Shown in pieces: positions 1 to 8,784 of a stretch of DNA of 30,004 nt. A program made the position numbers and the translations under genes. A model generated the notes under the pieces. That model saw only the letters and a program-made list of their open reading frames with translations, did no database searches and was not told the DNA's origin. This DNA is from an uncultured Collinsella sp. (GTDB taxonomy: Bacteria; Actinomycetota; Coriobacteriia; Coriobacteriales; Coriobacteriaceae): positions 1 to 30,004 of the forward strand of contig UQXP01000017.1 in the NCBI GenBank assembly GCA_900545055.1, given 5' to 3'. Position 1 is the stretch's first letter, and every line of letters begins with the position of its first letter.

Positions 1-262
1 CACTTAATGTGGCCTCCGTCGTGAGCAGGACTGTAGAGCAGGAAACTTCATCAGTGCCCGCCCCACGGGAAACCGACGGGATAGACGGGTTCAGATGGGG
101 CTTTGATGCATGGGTGGTCTGTTGTTGTGCAAATGGGTATCATACTGTGGTTATTGCATCGACTCTATGATGCATTGTTGTACGTGCCCGGCGGTCGGTT
201 TGCCAGAAGCGCCCCGTCGGTTGTTCCAGACCCGTTTCGAAGAAAGGAAACAACACTCACTT
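1..262. other. Upstream leader region without a supported gene
   Basis: I see no convincing coding sequence here. The octamer TGATGCAT occurs twice (104-111 and 168-175), the second overlapping a possible -10 element TATGAT at 166-171, but no good -35 sits at the right distance, so I do not call a promoter. A reading frame open upstream of rnj in the same phase starts at 110, but its sequence is cysteine-rich and unlike the conserved RNase J start, so it is treated as untranslated leader. Confidence 0.4.
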
Positions 263-1933
263 ATGGCAGCTAAAAAATCATCTCCCTTGAAGATCATCCC
301 GCTCGGCGGCCTTGATGGCATCGGCAAGAACATGACGGTCTTCGAGTGCGGCGACGACATGGTGCTCGTCGACGCTGGCCTCATGTTCCCCGACGACTCG
401 CAGCCCGGTATCGATCTGGTACTCCCGGATTACACCTACGTTCTGGAGAACGAGGAAAAGCTCCGCGGTATCGTCGTCACTCACGGCCACGAGGACCACA
501 CCGGTTCGCTTCCGTATCTGCTGCAGGATCTCAACAACAAGGTGCCCATCTTCTCGAGCAAGCTGACGCTCGGCTTTATCGAGGGCAAGCTCTCCGAGTT
601 CCGCATCCGCGCACCTAAGTTCCGCGAGGTCAAGGGCGGCAGCCATGTCAACCTCGGTGGCATCTCGCTCGACTTCTTCTCGATGACGCACTCCATCCCC
701 GGCGCTCTGGGCGTGTTCATTCGCACCAATCAGGGCACCGTTATGCACACCGGCGACTTTAAGCTCGACCAGACGCCCATCGATGGTGTCACGCCCGACT
801 ACGCCGCTATCAGCCGCTTTGCCAAGCAGGGCATCGACCTGTTGCTGTCCGACTCCACCAATGCCACGGTTCCCGGCTTTACCAAGTCCGAGGCCGAGGT
901 CGGTCCCAACCTGCTGCATGCCATCAAGAACGCCCCGGGTCGCGTGTTCGTCGCGTCGTTCTCGAGCCACATTCATCGTTTGCAGCAGATCTGCGATGCC
1001 GCCCGCAAGTGCGGCCGTAAGGTCGTTGTGACCGGTCGCTCCATGCTCACCAACACCCGCGTCGCGCGCGAGCTGGGCTACCTCAACATCGACGATGCCG
1101 ATATCATCGATGCCTTCGATATTGATAACCTGCCCGACGATAAGATTGTCGTCATGTGCACCGGTTCGCAGGGCGAGCCGCTGTCGGCCCTGTCCCGCAT
1201 GGCCAATGGCGAGCACAAGACGCTCTCCATCCACGAGGGCGATACCGTTATCCTCTCGGCAACTCCTGTTCCCGGCAATGAGAAAGCCGTCCAGCAGGTC
1301 GTCAACAGCCTGGCTAAGCTCGGCTGCGACGTGTGGGATAAGAACCGCGCTCTCGTCCACGTCTCCGGTCACGGTAGCCAGGAGGAGCTCAAGCTCCTGA
1401 TGGCCATGGCCAAGCCCACGTACTTTATGCCGGTTCACGGTGAGGCCGTGCATCTGCGCGCCCATGCCCAGCTGGCCCGTAAGATGGGTCTCAAGGACGA
1501 TCATATCTTTATCCTCGATAACGGCGACACGCTCGAGATGCGCGGCGGTATCGTCAAGCGCGGTACGCCCGTCGAGTCCGGTGTCGTCTACGTCGACGGC
1601 CTGCGTATCGGCGATACCGACCCCATCGTCTTGCGCGATCGCCAGAAGCTCGCCAATGACGGTATGGTCACGGCCGTTGCCATCGTCTCGCTCAAGCACA
1701 AGAAGATCGAGGCTATCGAGTTCTCGGGCCGCGGCGTCTCGTTTGCCATCGATGACCAGTTCTCCGAGGATGCCTCCGCATCCATCATGAAGACGATCGA
1801 GAAGGGCAAGTTTAGCTTTACCAGCAGCGGCTCCGATGCCATTCGCAAGGCCGTGCGCGATTCGCTCTCCAACTTTATTTGGAGCCGTACGCGTACCCGT
1901 CCGATGATCATCCCGGTCGTCATGGAGGTTTAG
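263..1933 (+). CDS. rnj: Ribonuclease J (metallo-beta-lactamase/beta-CASP)
   Basis: A 556-residue protein, the normal RNase J size. RNase J is a cytoplasmic 5'-3' exonuclease and endonuclease in mRNA decay and rRNA maturation. The metallo-beta-lactamase signature HGHEDHTG lies at about residues 74-81 (H74, H76, D78, H79 for zinc), followed by THSIPGALG, HTGDFKLD and LLSDSTNA motifs and the beta-CASP segment, then the small C-terminal domain. The ATG at 263 was chosen because a GAAAGGAAA ribosome site precedes it and the protein then starts with the usual short basic lead; the same frame is open back to 110 but that part does not resemble the family. It is the first gene of a closely packed plus-strand run; ftsK begins 1 nt after its stop. 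The same window also encodes RNase Y. Identity is secure. Confidence 0.96.
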   Translation: MAAKKSSPLKIIPLGGLDGIGKNMTVFECGDDMVLVDAGLMFPDDSQPGIDLVLPDYTYVLENEEKLRGIVVTHGHEDHTGSLPYLLQDLNNKVPIFSSKLTLGFIEGKLSEFRIRAPKFREVKGGSHVNLGGISLDFFSMTHSIPGALGVFIRTNQGTVMHTGDFKLDQTPIDGVTPDYAAISRFAKQGIDLLLSDSTNATVPGFTKSEAEVGPNLLHAIKNAPGRVFVASFSSHIHRLQQICDAARKCGRKVVVTGRSMLTNTRVARELGYLNIDDADIIDAFDIDNLPDDKIVVMCTGSQGEPLSALSRMANGEHKTLSIHEGDTVILSATPVPGNEKAVQQVVNSLAKLGCDVWDKNRALVHVSGHGSQEELKLLMAMAKPTYFMPVHGEAVHLRAHAQLARKMGLKDDHIFILDNGDTLEMRGGIVKRGTPVESGVVYVDGLRIGDTDPIVLRDRQKLANDGMVTAVAIVSLKHKKIEAIEFSGRGVSFAIDDQFSEDASASIMKTIEKGKFSFTSSGSDAIRKAVRDSLSNFIWSRTRTRPMIIPVVMEV

Positions 1934-1934
1934 T

Positions 1935-4712
1935 TTGGCGCGCGGATCTGCACAAAACGCCAAAGGCAATAAAGCCAACAACCAACCGGCATCTGCTAAG
2001 GGTGCCGGTTCCCATCTGCGTGCCAATAAGGGCCACGAGGCGGACTTCGACGATTTTGAGCCCTTGGTCGAGCCTTCGGCCAATCGCGATATCGCCGGCG
2101 TCGTCATTGCCGTTTTGGCGATCGCGTCTTTCATTGCCGTGATCTCACCGGCAACAGCGCCCGTGACGGCTGCTGTTGCCGGGTTCTATCACCTGGGCTT
2201 TGGCCTGGGCGCCTACGTGCTGCCGATCGTCATCTTGCTGTTTGCCGCTACGCTCTTTTTGGGTGAGGATTCGCCGCTCAACATTCGCTCGGTCGCGGGT
2301 GGCGCCGTGGTCTTTGTGGCCATTGTCTCTATCCTGTCGCTGATGGTGCCGGGCACGAGCGATTCGTGCGACCTTATGTTTACGCCGCAGAACCTTTCCG
2401 TGTCGGGTGGCTACATTGGCGCCTTTATCGCAAGTGCCTTGCAAAACGCCCTGGGTAAACCTATCGCCATGGTTGTCTTGCTGGGGCTTGTCGTCGTTGG
2501 TTTGGTCATTATCGGCTTTTCGGTGGGTGGCGTTTTGCGCTCCGCACGCGATCGCGCTGCCGATTTTGCCGAGCGTCGACGTGCCGATGTCAATGCGAGC
2601 CCGTGGGGCGATGAAGAGGCCCTGTCGGTTCCCGGCGTCGCCCGTCCGCACCTTAGCATTCTGCGCCAGAAGGGGACTGACGCCGCGGTGACCACGGTCA
2701 TGGGTGGCGATGTCGACCCGGTTTTGGATGACGACGAGGACGATGACCCGTTTGTTGACGTATCTGAGTCGGTTGAAGCCGAGCGGGCCAAGACCACGCT
2801 GCTGCCGCGTCGCCATGCCAAGAAGGGCAAGGCTGCGCCTAAGCTCAATACGAGTGAGCCCGACCCGTCTTGGTCCGATAGCGAGATTGAGCTCACCGAG
2901 GGCGATGACGAGGACGACGAGGCTCCGATTGAGACCGCAAAGACAACTTTGCTGCCGCGTCGCCATGCAAAGCGCGGCCAGGTAACCGGCCAGCTTTCGA
3001 TGGAAGACGACTCCGATAAGATCGACGAGTCCGAGCCGCCGTTTGCCGTGAATCCCGTCTCGGCCGCACCTCAGATTCCCGACTTCCTGAAGCATCCCAA
3101 GGTTGCCGATGCGCCTGCCACGAGTGCTGTCGAATCGGCTGCGGCTCGTGATGGGGGAGTGGACGACGGCGCCGCAGATAACGAGGGCGAAGAAGAGGAC
3201 GGCCTCAAGCTTCCGCCGCTCGAAATCCTGCATGCCAACCCGCAGTCGGCTTCCGCCGCGTCTTCGGATAAGGAGCTGGAGCAGACCGCTGAGTCGCTGC
3301 AATCCACCTTGCTTGAGTTTGGCCGCAGTGCCCGCGTGGTCGGCTGGATCGCCGGCCCCACGGTGACGACCTTTAAGCTGCAACCTGGCGAGGGCGAGCG
3401 CGTGAGCAAGATTTCGAGCCTCGAGGACGATATTGCGCTTTCGCTCGCTGCCCAGTCGGTACGTATCTTTGCCCCGATCCCCGGCACCTCACTCGTGGGC
3501 ATCGAGATTCCCAACCGCAAGCGCCAGAACGTCAATCTGGGCGACGTGCTGCCCTATGTGAAGGGCGGTCCGCTCGAGCTCGCTATCGGCCGTGACGCCG
3601 AGGGCACGCCGGTCGTCGCCGACCTCGCCAAGATGCCTCACCTGTTGATCGCCGGTACGACCGGTTCTGGTAAGTCGGTGATGATCAATTCCATCATCAC
3701 GACCTTGCTTATGCGCGCCCTTCCCGAGGACGTTCGCCTGATTATGGTCGACCCCAAGCGCGTCGAGCTTGCGGGCTATAACGGTCTGCCGCATCTCTAT
3801 GTGCCCGTGGTGACCGAGCCCAAGCAGGCCGCGAGCGCTCTGCAATGGGCCGTGTCCGAGATGGAGCGTCGCCTGAAGGTCTTCGAGCGCCTTAACGTGC
3901 GTAAGATCTCGACCTACAACGAAAAGCAGGCCGCCGGCGAGTTTGAGCATTACGACAACCCGCCGCAAAAGATGCCCTATCTGGTCATTATCATCGACGA
4001 GCTCTCGGACCTGATGATGGTCGCCGGTAAGGATGTCGAGGCCTCGATTGTGCGTATCGCCCAGCTGGGCCGTGCCGCCGGTATTCATCTTATCGTGGCC
4101 ACGCAGCGCCCCAGTTCCAACGTGGTGACGGGCCTCATTAAGGCCAACATCACCAACCGCATCGCCTTTAACGTCGCCACGGGCATCGACTCTCGCGTCA
4201 TCATCGACCAGATGGGTGCCGAAAAGCTCACCGGTTTGGGGGACATGCTGTTCTCAAAGGTCGACTGGGGTAAGCCTCGCCGTATCCAGGGCTGCTTTGT
4301 CTCGGACGATGAAATCAACGAGATTGTCGAGTTCGTCAAGTCGCAGAGCGAGCCCGACTACCACGAGGAGATCCTGTCCGCCGTGGCGCCCGCTTCCATG
4401 TCCATGGCGGGTGGCGGCGGCATTGTCCGTACCGGAGTCGCCGAGCCGCAAGACGATGATCCGCTCATTTGGGAAGCCGCCCATATTGTGGTGGAATCGC
4501 AGCTTGGCTCCACATCTGGCCTGCAACGTCGTCTGAAGGTTGGCTATGCGCGTGCCGGGCGTATTATGGACATGCTGGAAGAAAAGGGTGTCGTCGGTCC
4601 GCCCGACGGTTCCAAGCCGCGCGAGGTCCTGTTGGACGAGGAGGGGCTTGCCGCGCTGAAATCTGTCGACGCCGAGATGGCACGTGAAGATCGTGAGTTT
4701 GGAGGATTCTGA
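1935..4712 (+). CDS. ftsK: DNA translocase FtsK/SpoIIIE
   Basis: A 925-residue membrane-anchored DNA pump that clears chromosomes from the division septum and works with XerCD-type resolution. Four hydrophobic segments occupy roughly residues 53-205. An acidic, low-complexity linker follows to about residue 450, then the motor: Walker A GTTGSGKS at 574-581, Walker B LVIIIDE at 683-689, and a winged-helix gamma domain at about 865-920 that in the family reads KOPS/SRS DNA sites. The start is a TTG at 1935 with GGAGG six bases upstream; no ATG in frame fits as well. The stop overlaps the next start by one base (TGATG at 4710-4714), so translation is probably coupled to the RodZ-like gene. Odd feature: the linker holds two copies of AKTTLLPRRHAK (residues 285-296 and 335-346), described in the findings. 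Confidence 0.96.
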   Translation: MARGSAQNAKGNKANNQPASAKGAGSHLRANKGHEADFDDFEPLVEPSANRDIAGVVIAVLAIASFIAVISPATAPVTAAVAGFYHLGFGLGAYVLPIVILLFAATLFLGEDSPLNIRSVAGGAVVFVAIVSILSLMVPGTSDSCDLMFTPQNLSVSGGYIGAFIASALQNALGKPIAMVVLLGLVVVGLVIIGFSVGGVLRSARDRAADFAERRRADVNASPWGDEEALSVPGVARPHLSILRQKGTDAAVTTVMGGDVDPVLDDDEDDDPFVDVSESVEAERAKTTLLPRRHAKKGKAAPKLNTSEPDPSWSDSEIELTEGDDEDDEAPIETAKTTLLPRRHAKRGQVTGQLSMEDDSDKIDESEPPFAVNPVSAAPQIPDFLKHPKVADAPATSAVESAAARDGGVDDGAADNEGEEEDGLKLPPLEILHANPQSASAASSDKELEQTAESLQSTLLEFGRSARVVGWIAGPTVTTFKLQPGEGERVSKISSLEDDIALSLAAQSVRIFAPIPGTSLVGIEIPNRKRQNVNLGDVLPYVKGGPLELAIGRDAEGTPVVADLAKMPHLLIAGTTGSGKSVMINSIITTLLMRALPEDVRLIMVDPKRVELAGYNGLPHLYVPVVTEPKQAASALQWAVSEMERRLKVFERLNVRKISTYNEKQAAGEFEHYDNPPQKMPYLVIIIDELSDLMMVAGKDVEASIVRIAQLGRAAGIHLIVATQRPSSNVVTGLIKANITNRIAFNVATGIDSRVIIDQMGAEKLTGLGDMLFSKVDWGKPRRIQGCFVSDDEINEIVEFVKSQSEPDYHEEILSAVAPASMSMAGGGGIVRTGVAEPQDDDPLIWEAAHIVVESQLGSTSGLQRRLKVGYARAGRIMDMLEEKGVVGPPDGSKPREVLLDEEGLAALKSVDAEMAREDREFGGF

Positions 4713-6223
4713 TGGCTGCACGCTTTGGTGACATGCTGCTCGAGCAGCGTCGCCGAATGGGCCTTTCCATTCAGCAGGTCGCCAACACCATCAAAATCAG
4801 GCCGCAGATCATCGAGTTTTTCGAGACCGGTAACTTTGCTTCGATGCCGCCGCGCGGCTATGCGCAGGGCATGATTTCGAGCTATGCTCGCTTTTTGGGC
4901 CTCAATCCACGCGAGGTCGTCAATGCCTACTTTGACGAGCTGATGGCGTACGAACGCGAGACGTCGCAGCAGGGCGGTCGTTTTCAGGACGCCGCCGGCT
5001 ATGTTAATTCGCGTTCCTCGGTGGATAATGGGCGCTTCTTGATGGTTCAGGGTGGTCGCTCAACGCGTTATGGTCAGCGTCCGCAGCAGGCTGGCTATAT
5101 TACCGAGACGGGGTCCAGTGAGGAAATCCGTTCTCAGCGCGATCGTTTCCGCAGCACGCCTATGCCTGACGATCGTGCGCTTCCCGCTGCCCGCGGTGTG
5201 GCGCGCGATCCCCGTGTCGGCTACGGAGATGGCGGCTATTCCGATCGTGGCTACCGTGGTGTCTCTGCCGGTCGTGCTCGCGGCGGCTATGCGGACGCCG
5301 ATACCACGCAGGTGACGCCGCGTCTCCGCTCTCAATCACAGCCGTATGGCCAGCGCTCTTCGGCTCCGCGTGCGGGCCAGCGTGGCTATCAAGGCCGCGG
5401 TGAACTTGCGCCCCGCTCGGGTCAGCGCAGCCTTCAGTGCCAGGGTGGCTATCGCGGCCGTTCCGATAGCAATCGTGGTCGTATGCCTCAGGGAGGCGGC
5501 CGCAGCAGTTCCAGTCGTGGACGCGGCGGTTCCCGTGCTCCTCAAAACAACGGGCTCGATCCGCGTATCGTCTACGCCGGTATCGGTGCCGTGGCGTTGC
5601 TGCTGATCGTGCTCATCGTGGTACTTCTGCGCGGCTGCGCATCTTCGACGCCCGAGACCACGCCCGAGACGCCCACTGCTACCAAGACGACGACCAAGAA
5701 GTCTTCTAAGAAGACCGAAACGGTCGACGAGGACGAAGACACCGATGAGGCGACGGATGAGTCGACCGATTCGGATGCCACCAAGACGACGGCTAAAAAG
5801 GAAGAGAACGAGGTAACGAAGGTCAAGGTCTCCGTTGCCAAGGGAAAGACCGCCTGGATTGAGGTCAAGGTCGACGGTAAGTCGGTCTATGGTGCCCAGG
5901 CGACTGGCCCCTTTGAGCAGGAGTACACGCCCGAGTCCTCGATCGAGATCACCACGTCCAAGCCTTCCGATGTCACCGTTACCAAGAACGGCGAAAAGGT
6001 CCGTTACGATACCAAGACCTCGGGCGTGGCGCGTGTGACGATCACCGTTCCCAAGAAGGAAACGACTGATTCCGAGAATGGTGAAAGTTCTGATGGTACC
6101 GACACCACCGATGGTACCGATACCACCGACGGTACCGATGCCCAGTCCACGGATGGCGCCGATACCGCAACTGACGGTCAGACGCCCACCGATTCTACCG
6201 ACTATTCGTACGATAGCTACTAA
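4712..6223 (+). CDS. RodZ-like helix-turn-helix membrane protein
   Basis: A 503-residue single-pass protein with RodZ architecture. Residues 1-75 are an XRE/HTH_25-type domain (QQVANTIKIRPQIIEFFETG is the recognisable core). Residues 95-280 are a low-complexity cytoplasmic stretch very rich in Gly, Arg, Tyr, Gln and Ser. A transmembrane helix spans 286-308. Outside it is a Thr/Lys/Asp/Glu-rich linker, then a beta-rich domain at about 365-450 resembling the DUF4115 domain of RodZ, and an acidic tail with DGTDTT hexapeptide repeats. RodZ links the cell-shape/division cytoskeleton to wall synthesis. The position, just upstream of pgsA-cinA-recA, matches the Bacillus ymfM locus. The rod-shape role is an inference: whether this organism has MreB cannot be told from here. 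RBS GGAGG lies inside the 3' end of ftsK. Confidence 0.85.
   Translation: MAARFGDMLLEQRRRMGLSIQQVANTIKIRPQIIEFFETGNFASMPPRGYAQGMISSYARFLGLNPREVVNAYFDELMAYERETSQQGGRFQDAAGYVNSRSSVDNGRFLMVQGGRSTRYGQRPQQAGYITETGSSEEIRSQRDRFRSTPMPDDRALPAARGVARDPRVGYGDGGYSDRGYRGVSAGRARGGYADADTTQVTPRLRSQSQPYGQRSSAPRAGQRGYQGRGELAPRSGQRSLQCQGGYRGRSDSNRGRMPQGGGRSSSSRGRGGSRAPQNNGLDPRIVYAGIGAVALLLIVLIVVLLRGCASSTPETTPETPTATKTTTKKSSKKTETVDEDEDTDEATDESTDSDATKTTAKKEENEVTKVKVSVAKGKTAWIEVKVDGKSVYGAQATGPFEQEYTPESSIEITTSKPSDVTVTKNGEKVRYDTKTSGVARVTITVPKKETTDSENGESSDGTDTTDGTDTTDGTDAQSTDGADTATDGQTPTDSTDYSYDSY
6092..6145 (+). repeat. In-frame 18-bp tandem repeat (DGTDTT)
   Basis: Three consecutive 18-bp units (6092-6109, 6110-6127, 6128-6145, the last diverged at its end) encode DGTDTT-DGTDTT-DGTDAQ in the extracytoplasmic tail of the RodZ-like protein. 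The units differ only at a few third positions. Copy number is a likely length polymorphism between strains; this is inference. Confidence 0.8.
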
Positions 6224-6249
6224 GCCTCTCGTACGCGAAAGGAAACATC

Positions 6250-6747
6250 ATGGCTAAAGATTCCAGCTTCGACGTCGTGTCCGAGGTCAACATGCAAGAG
6301 GTCGACAACGCCTTTCAGCAGACCACACGCGAGATTTCACAGCGCTATGACCTTAAGGATTCCGGCGCTACGATTGAGCTTTCGAAGGGCGACAAGCTCT
6401 TTACGATTAACGCCCCGGCCGACTTTGTCTCCAAGCAGATCATCGACGTGCTGAGCTCCAAGCTCATCAAACGTGGCATTGACCTCAAAGCTGTCTCGTG
6501 GGATGCTCCTCAGGCGGCATCGGGCGGCACCGTGCGCGTGCTCGGCCATATCGTCGAGGGTATCGACCAGGCGACCGCCAAGAAGATCAACAAGGACATC
6601 AAGGATCAAAAGCTCAAGGTCAAGGTGACCATCGAGGCCGACAAGCTGCGTGTTTCCTCTGCTTCGAAGGACGCGTTGCAGACCGTGATCCAGTTCCTGC
6701 GCGACCAGGACTACGGCCAGCCGCTGCAGTTCACCAACTACCGCTAA
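6250..6747 (+). CDS. yajQ: YajQ family nucleotide-binding protein
   Basis: A 165-residue cytoplasmic protein of the YajQ/UPF0234 family, full length. The N-terminal SSFDVVSEVN and the C-terminal FRDQDYGQPLQFTNYR-like ending (FLRDQDYGQPLQF) are the family hallmarks, and two ferredoxin-like repeats are expected in between. YajQ proteins bind nucleotides or nucleic acid; an orthologue in Xanthomonas binds cyclic di-GMP. The role in this lineage is not known. The ATG at 6250 follows GAAAGGAAAC. It is 26 nt downstream of the RodZ-like gene and 27 nt upstream of rimO, so it belongs to the same transcription unit. Confidence 0.93.
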   Translation: MAKDSSFDVVSEVNMQEVDNAFQQTTREISQRYDLKDSGATIELSKGDKLFTINAPADFVSKQIIDVLSSKLIKRGIDLKAVSWDAPQAASGGTVRVLGHIVEGIDQATAKKINKDIKDQKLKVKVTIEADKLRVSSASKDALQTVIQFLRDQDYGQPLQFTNYR

Positions 6748-6774
6748 TATCAATCGAAAGGACTGCTCTCCAAC

Positions 6775-8124
6775 ATGGATACACCGTTGGGCTCCGTGCT
6801 CTACATCACCCTCGGGTGCGCTAAGAACGAGGTTGACACCGACCGCATGCGTTCTCTTTTGACCGCCGCGGGCTACGAGGAGGCATTCGACCCGCAGGAT
6901 GCCGATATCGCCATCGTCAATACTTGCTCGTTCCTCGCCTCCGCAACGTCCGAGAGCATCGAGACCACGCTCGAGCTCGCCAACGAGGTTCAGGACGGCG
7001 TTCGTTCTTGCCCCATCGTCATGTGCGGCTGCGTGCCGTCGCGCTATGGCGATGACCTGCCTGACGAGCTGCCCGAGGTCGCTGCCTTTGTGAAGGCCGA
7101 CGAGGAAGATGGCATCGTGGCGGTCATCGATGGCGTGCTGGGTGTCGAGCGTGAGATTGCAGCCTATATCCCGCAGGTCAAACGTACCGTCGAGGGTGCT
7201 GTCGCCTACGTCAAGATTTCCGATGGCTGCAACCGCTTCTGCAGCTTCTGCATGATTCCCTACATCCGCGGCCGCTATCATTCGCGTAATGCCGAGAGCA
7301 TCATCTCCGAGGTGCGCGACCTGGTTGCCGGCGGTGTGCGCGAGATCGTGCTGATCGGCCAGGACACGGGCATCTGGGGTACCGACTTTGCCGACGAGGA
7401 CGTCGCCGATGGCTCGCCGCGCAATCTGGCGCAGCTGCTGCGTGCCGTCGCCGAGGCCGTGCGCCCGCACAACGTCTGGGTCCGCGTGCTCTATCTGCAG
7501 CCTGAGGGCATGACTGACGAACTCATCGAGACGATTCGCGATACGCCCGAGGTGCTGCCCTATATCGATATCCCCGTGCAGCACTGCGACGCGCGCATTC
7601 TCAAGGCTATGCGTCGCTCCGGTTCGCGCCAGGAGCTCGAGGATCTGTTCCGCGACCTTCGCGAGCGCATCCCCGGCATCGTGATCCGTTCCACGGCCAT
7701 GGTTGGCTTCCCGACCGAGACCGACGACGAGTTCCGCGACCTTATCGACTTTATGGACACCGTCGGCTTTGACTACACGAGCGTCTTTGCATACTCGCAG
7801 GAGGAGGGCAGCCTGGCCGCTAAGATGGAGGGTCAGGTCGACGAAGAGGTCAAGCTCGAGCGCGCCCAGGAGGCCATGGACCTGGCCGAGTCGCTCGGTT
7901 TTGCCGCCACCGCCGCACATGTGGGCGAGCGCGCCCAGGTGATTGTCGACGGCATCGAGGAGACCGAGGACGGCGCCGAGCTGATCGGCCATGCTTGGTT
8001 CCAGGCGCCCGATTCCGATGGCGCGGTGCACTTGGACGCCAGCGAGGCGTCCGTGGGCGATATTCTGACGGTCGAGTTTACCGATAGCTTCTGCTATGAG
8101 CTTATCGGCCATGTTGTGGAGTAG
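6775..8124 (+). CDS. rimO: Ribosomal protein S12 methylthiotransferase RimO
   Basis: A 449-residue radical-SAM enzyme that adds a methylthio group to an aspartate of ribosomal protein S12. The N-terminal UPF0004 domain carries the auxiliary 4Fe-4S cysteines C15 (LGCAKNEVD), C51 (NTCSF) and C86 (GCVPSR). The radical-SAM triad CxxxCxxC is C152, C156 and C159 within DGCNRFCSFCMIPYIRGR. The C-terminal TRAM domain (about 375-445) is present. LGCAKNEVD and the IRGRYHSR segment point to RimO and not MiaB, which is encoded separately at 14758. The ATG at 6775 follows a GAAAGGA site. pgsA starts 9 nt beyond the stop. Confidence 0.95.
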   Translation: MDTPLGSVLYITLGCAKNEVDTDRMRSLLTAAGYEEAFDPQDADIAIVNTCSFLASATSESIETTLELANEVQDGVRSCPIVMCGCVPSRYGDDLPDELPEVAAFVKADEEDGIVAVIDGVLGVEREIAAYIPQVKRTVEGAVAYVKISDGCNRFCSFCMIPYIRGRYHSRNAESIISEVRDLVAGGVREIVLIGQDTGIWGTDFADEDVADGSPRNLAQLLRAVAEAVRPHNVWVRVLYLQPEGMTDELIETIRDTPEVLPYIDIPVQHCDARILKAMRRSGSRQELEDLFRDLRERIPGIVIRSTAMVGFPTETDDEFRDLIDFMDTVGFDYTSVFAYSQEEGSLAAKMEGQVDEEVKLERAQEAMDLAESLGFAATAAHVGERAQVIVDGIEETEDGAELIGHAWFQAPDSDGAVHLDASEASVGDILTVEFTDSFCYELIGHVVE

Positions 8125-8133
8125 GAGAGCATC

Positions 8134-8772
8134 GTGGCAAACGAGAGCAATAAGGAACTGACGAGTGTTTGGACGCCCGCCAACATCGTGACGTGCGTTC
8201 GCATCGTCTTTATCCCGGTGTTCATGATCGTGTCGGCGCTTTCTCACACGAGTGTTGCCGGTACAGATTGGAGCACCTTCGACGGCCCGCTCGCCGCCGC
8301 TGCCTTCATTCTGTATGTGATCCTGTCGTGCACCGATAAGGTCGACGGCTACCTGGCGCGCTCGCGCAACGAGATTACCGATTTCGGTAAGTTCTTGGAC
8401 CCCATCGCCGATAAGCTGCTCGTGTTCTCGGCCTTGCTGCTGTTCTTGGACTTTGGCACCGTGACGGTTTGGTCCGTGTTCATCATCTTGTTCCGCGAGC
8501 TGTTGGTAAGCGCCCTGCGCATGGTTGCGAGTGCCGCCGGCGTGGTCGTTGCCGCCGATAAGCTTGGCAAGTACAAGACGGCGACCACGATGGTCTCCAT
8601 CTGCGGTTACCTGTGCGTCTTTGCGATGGCCGGCTTGCACCTTGGCCCGCTGGCGCTGACGCTCGGCATCTACTCGGTGTCGCGCTTCCTGTACGCCGTT
8701 GCCGTTGTCCTGACCGTTATCTCGGGCGCCCAATACTTCTGGAACTGCCGCAAGATCGTCTTTTCGATCTAG
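8134..8772 (+). CDS. pgsA: CDP-diacylglycerol-glycerol-3-phosphate 3-phosphatidyltransferase
   Basis: A 212-residue multi-pass membrane enzyme that makes phosphatidylglycerophosphate, the committed step to phosphatidylglycerol. The CDP-alcohol phosphatidyltransferase motif D-x2-DG-x2-AR-x8-G-x3-D-x3-D is intact: D68, D71, G72, A75, R76, G85, D89, D93. Start is GTG at 8134 with GGAGAG upstream. The ordering RodZ-like - (yajQ - rimO) - pgsA - cinA - recA is the usual Gram-positive one, which supports PgsA over other members of the family. A second family member lies at 28981-29685. Confidence 0.93.
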   Translation: MANESNKELTSVWTPANIVTCVRIVFIPVFMIVSALSHTSVAGTDWSTFDGPLAAAAFILYVILSCTDKVDGYLARSRNEITDFGKFLDPIADKLLVFSALLLFLDFGTVTVWSVFIILFRELLVSALRMVASAAGVVVAADKLGKYKTATTMVSICGYLCVFAMAGLHLGPLALTLGIYSVSRFLYAVAVVLTVISGAQYFWNCRKIVFSI

Positions 8773-8784
8773 GTCCTGGTGGGT

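Noticed and set aside
278..2134. 618-codon open frame on the minus strand opposite rnj
   Set aside because: It is antisense to a certain gene, rich in Asp, His, Gly, Ala and Leu as expected from mirrored high-GC codons, and shows no family motif.
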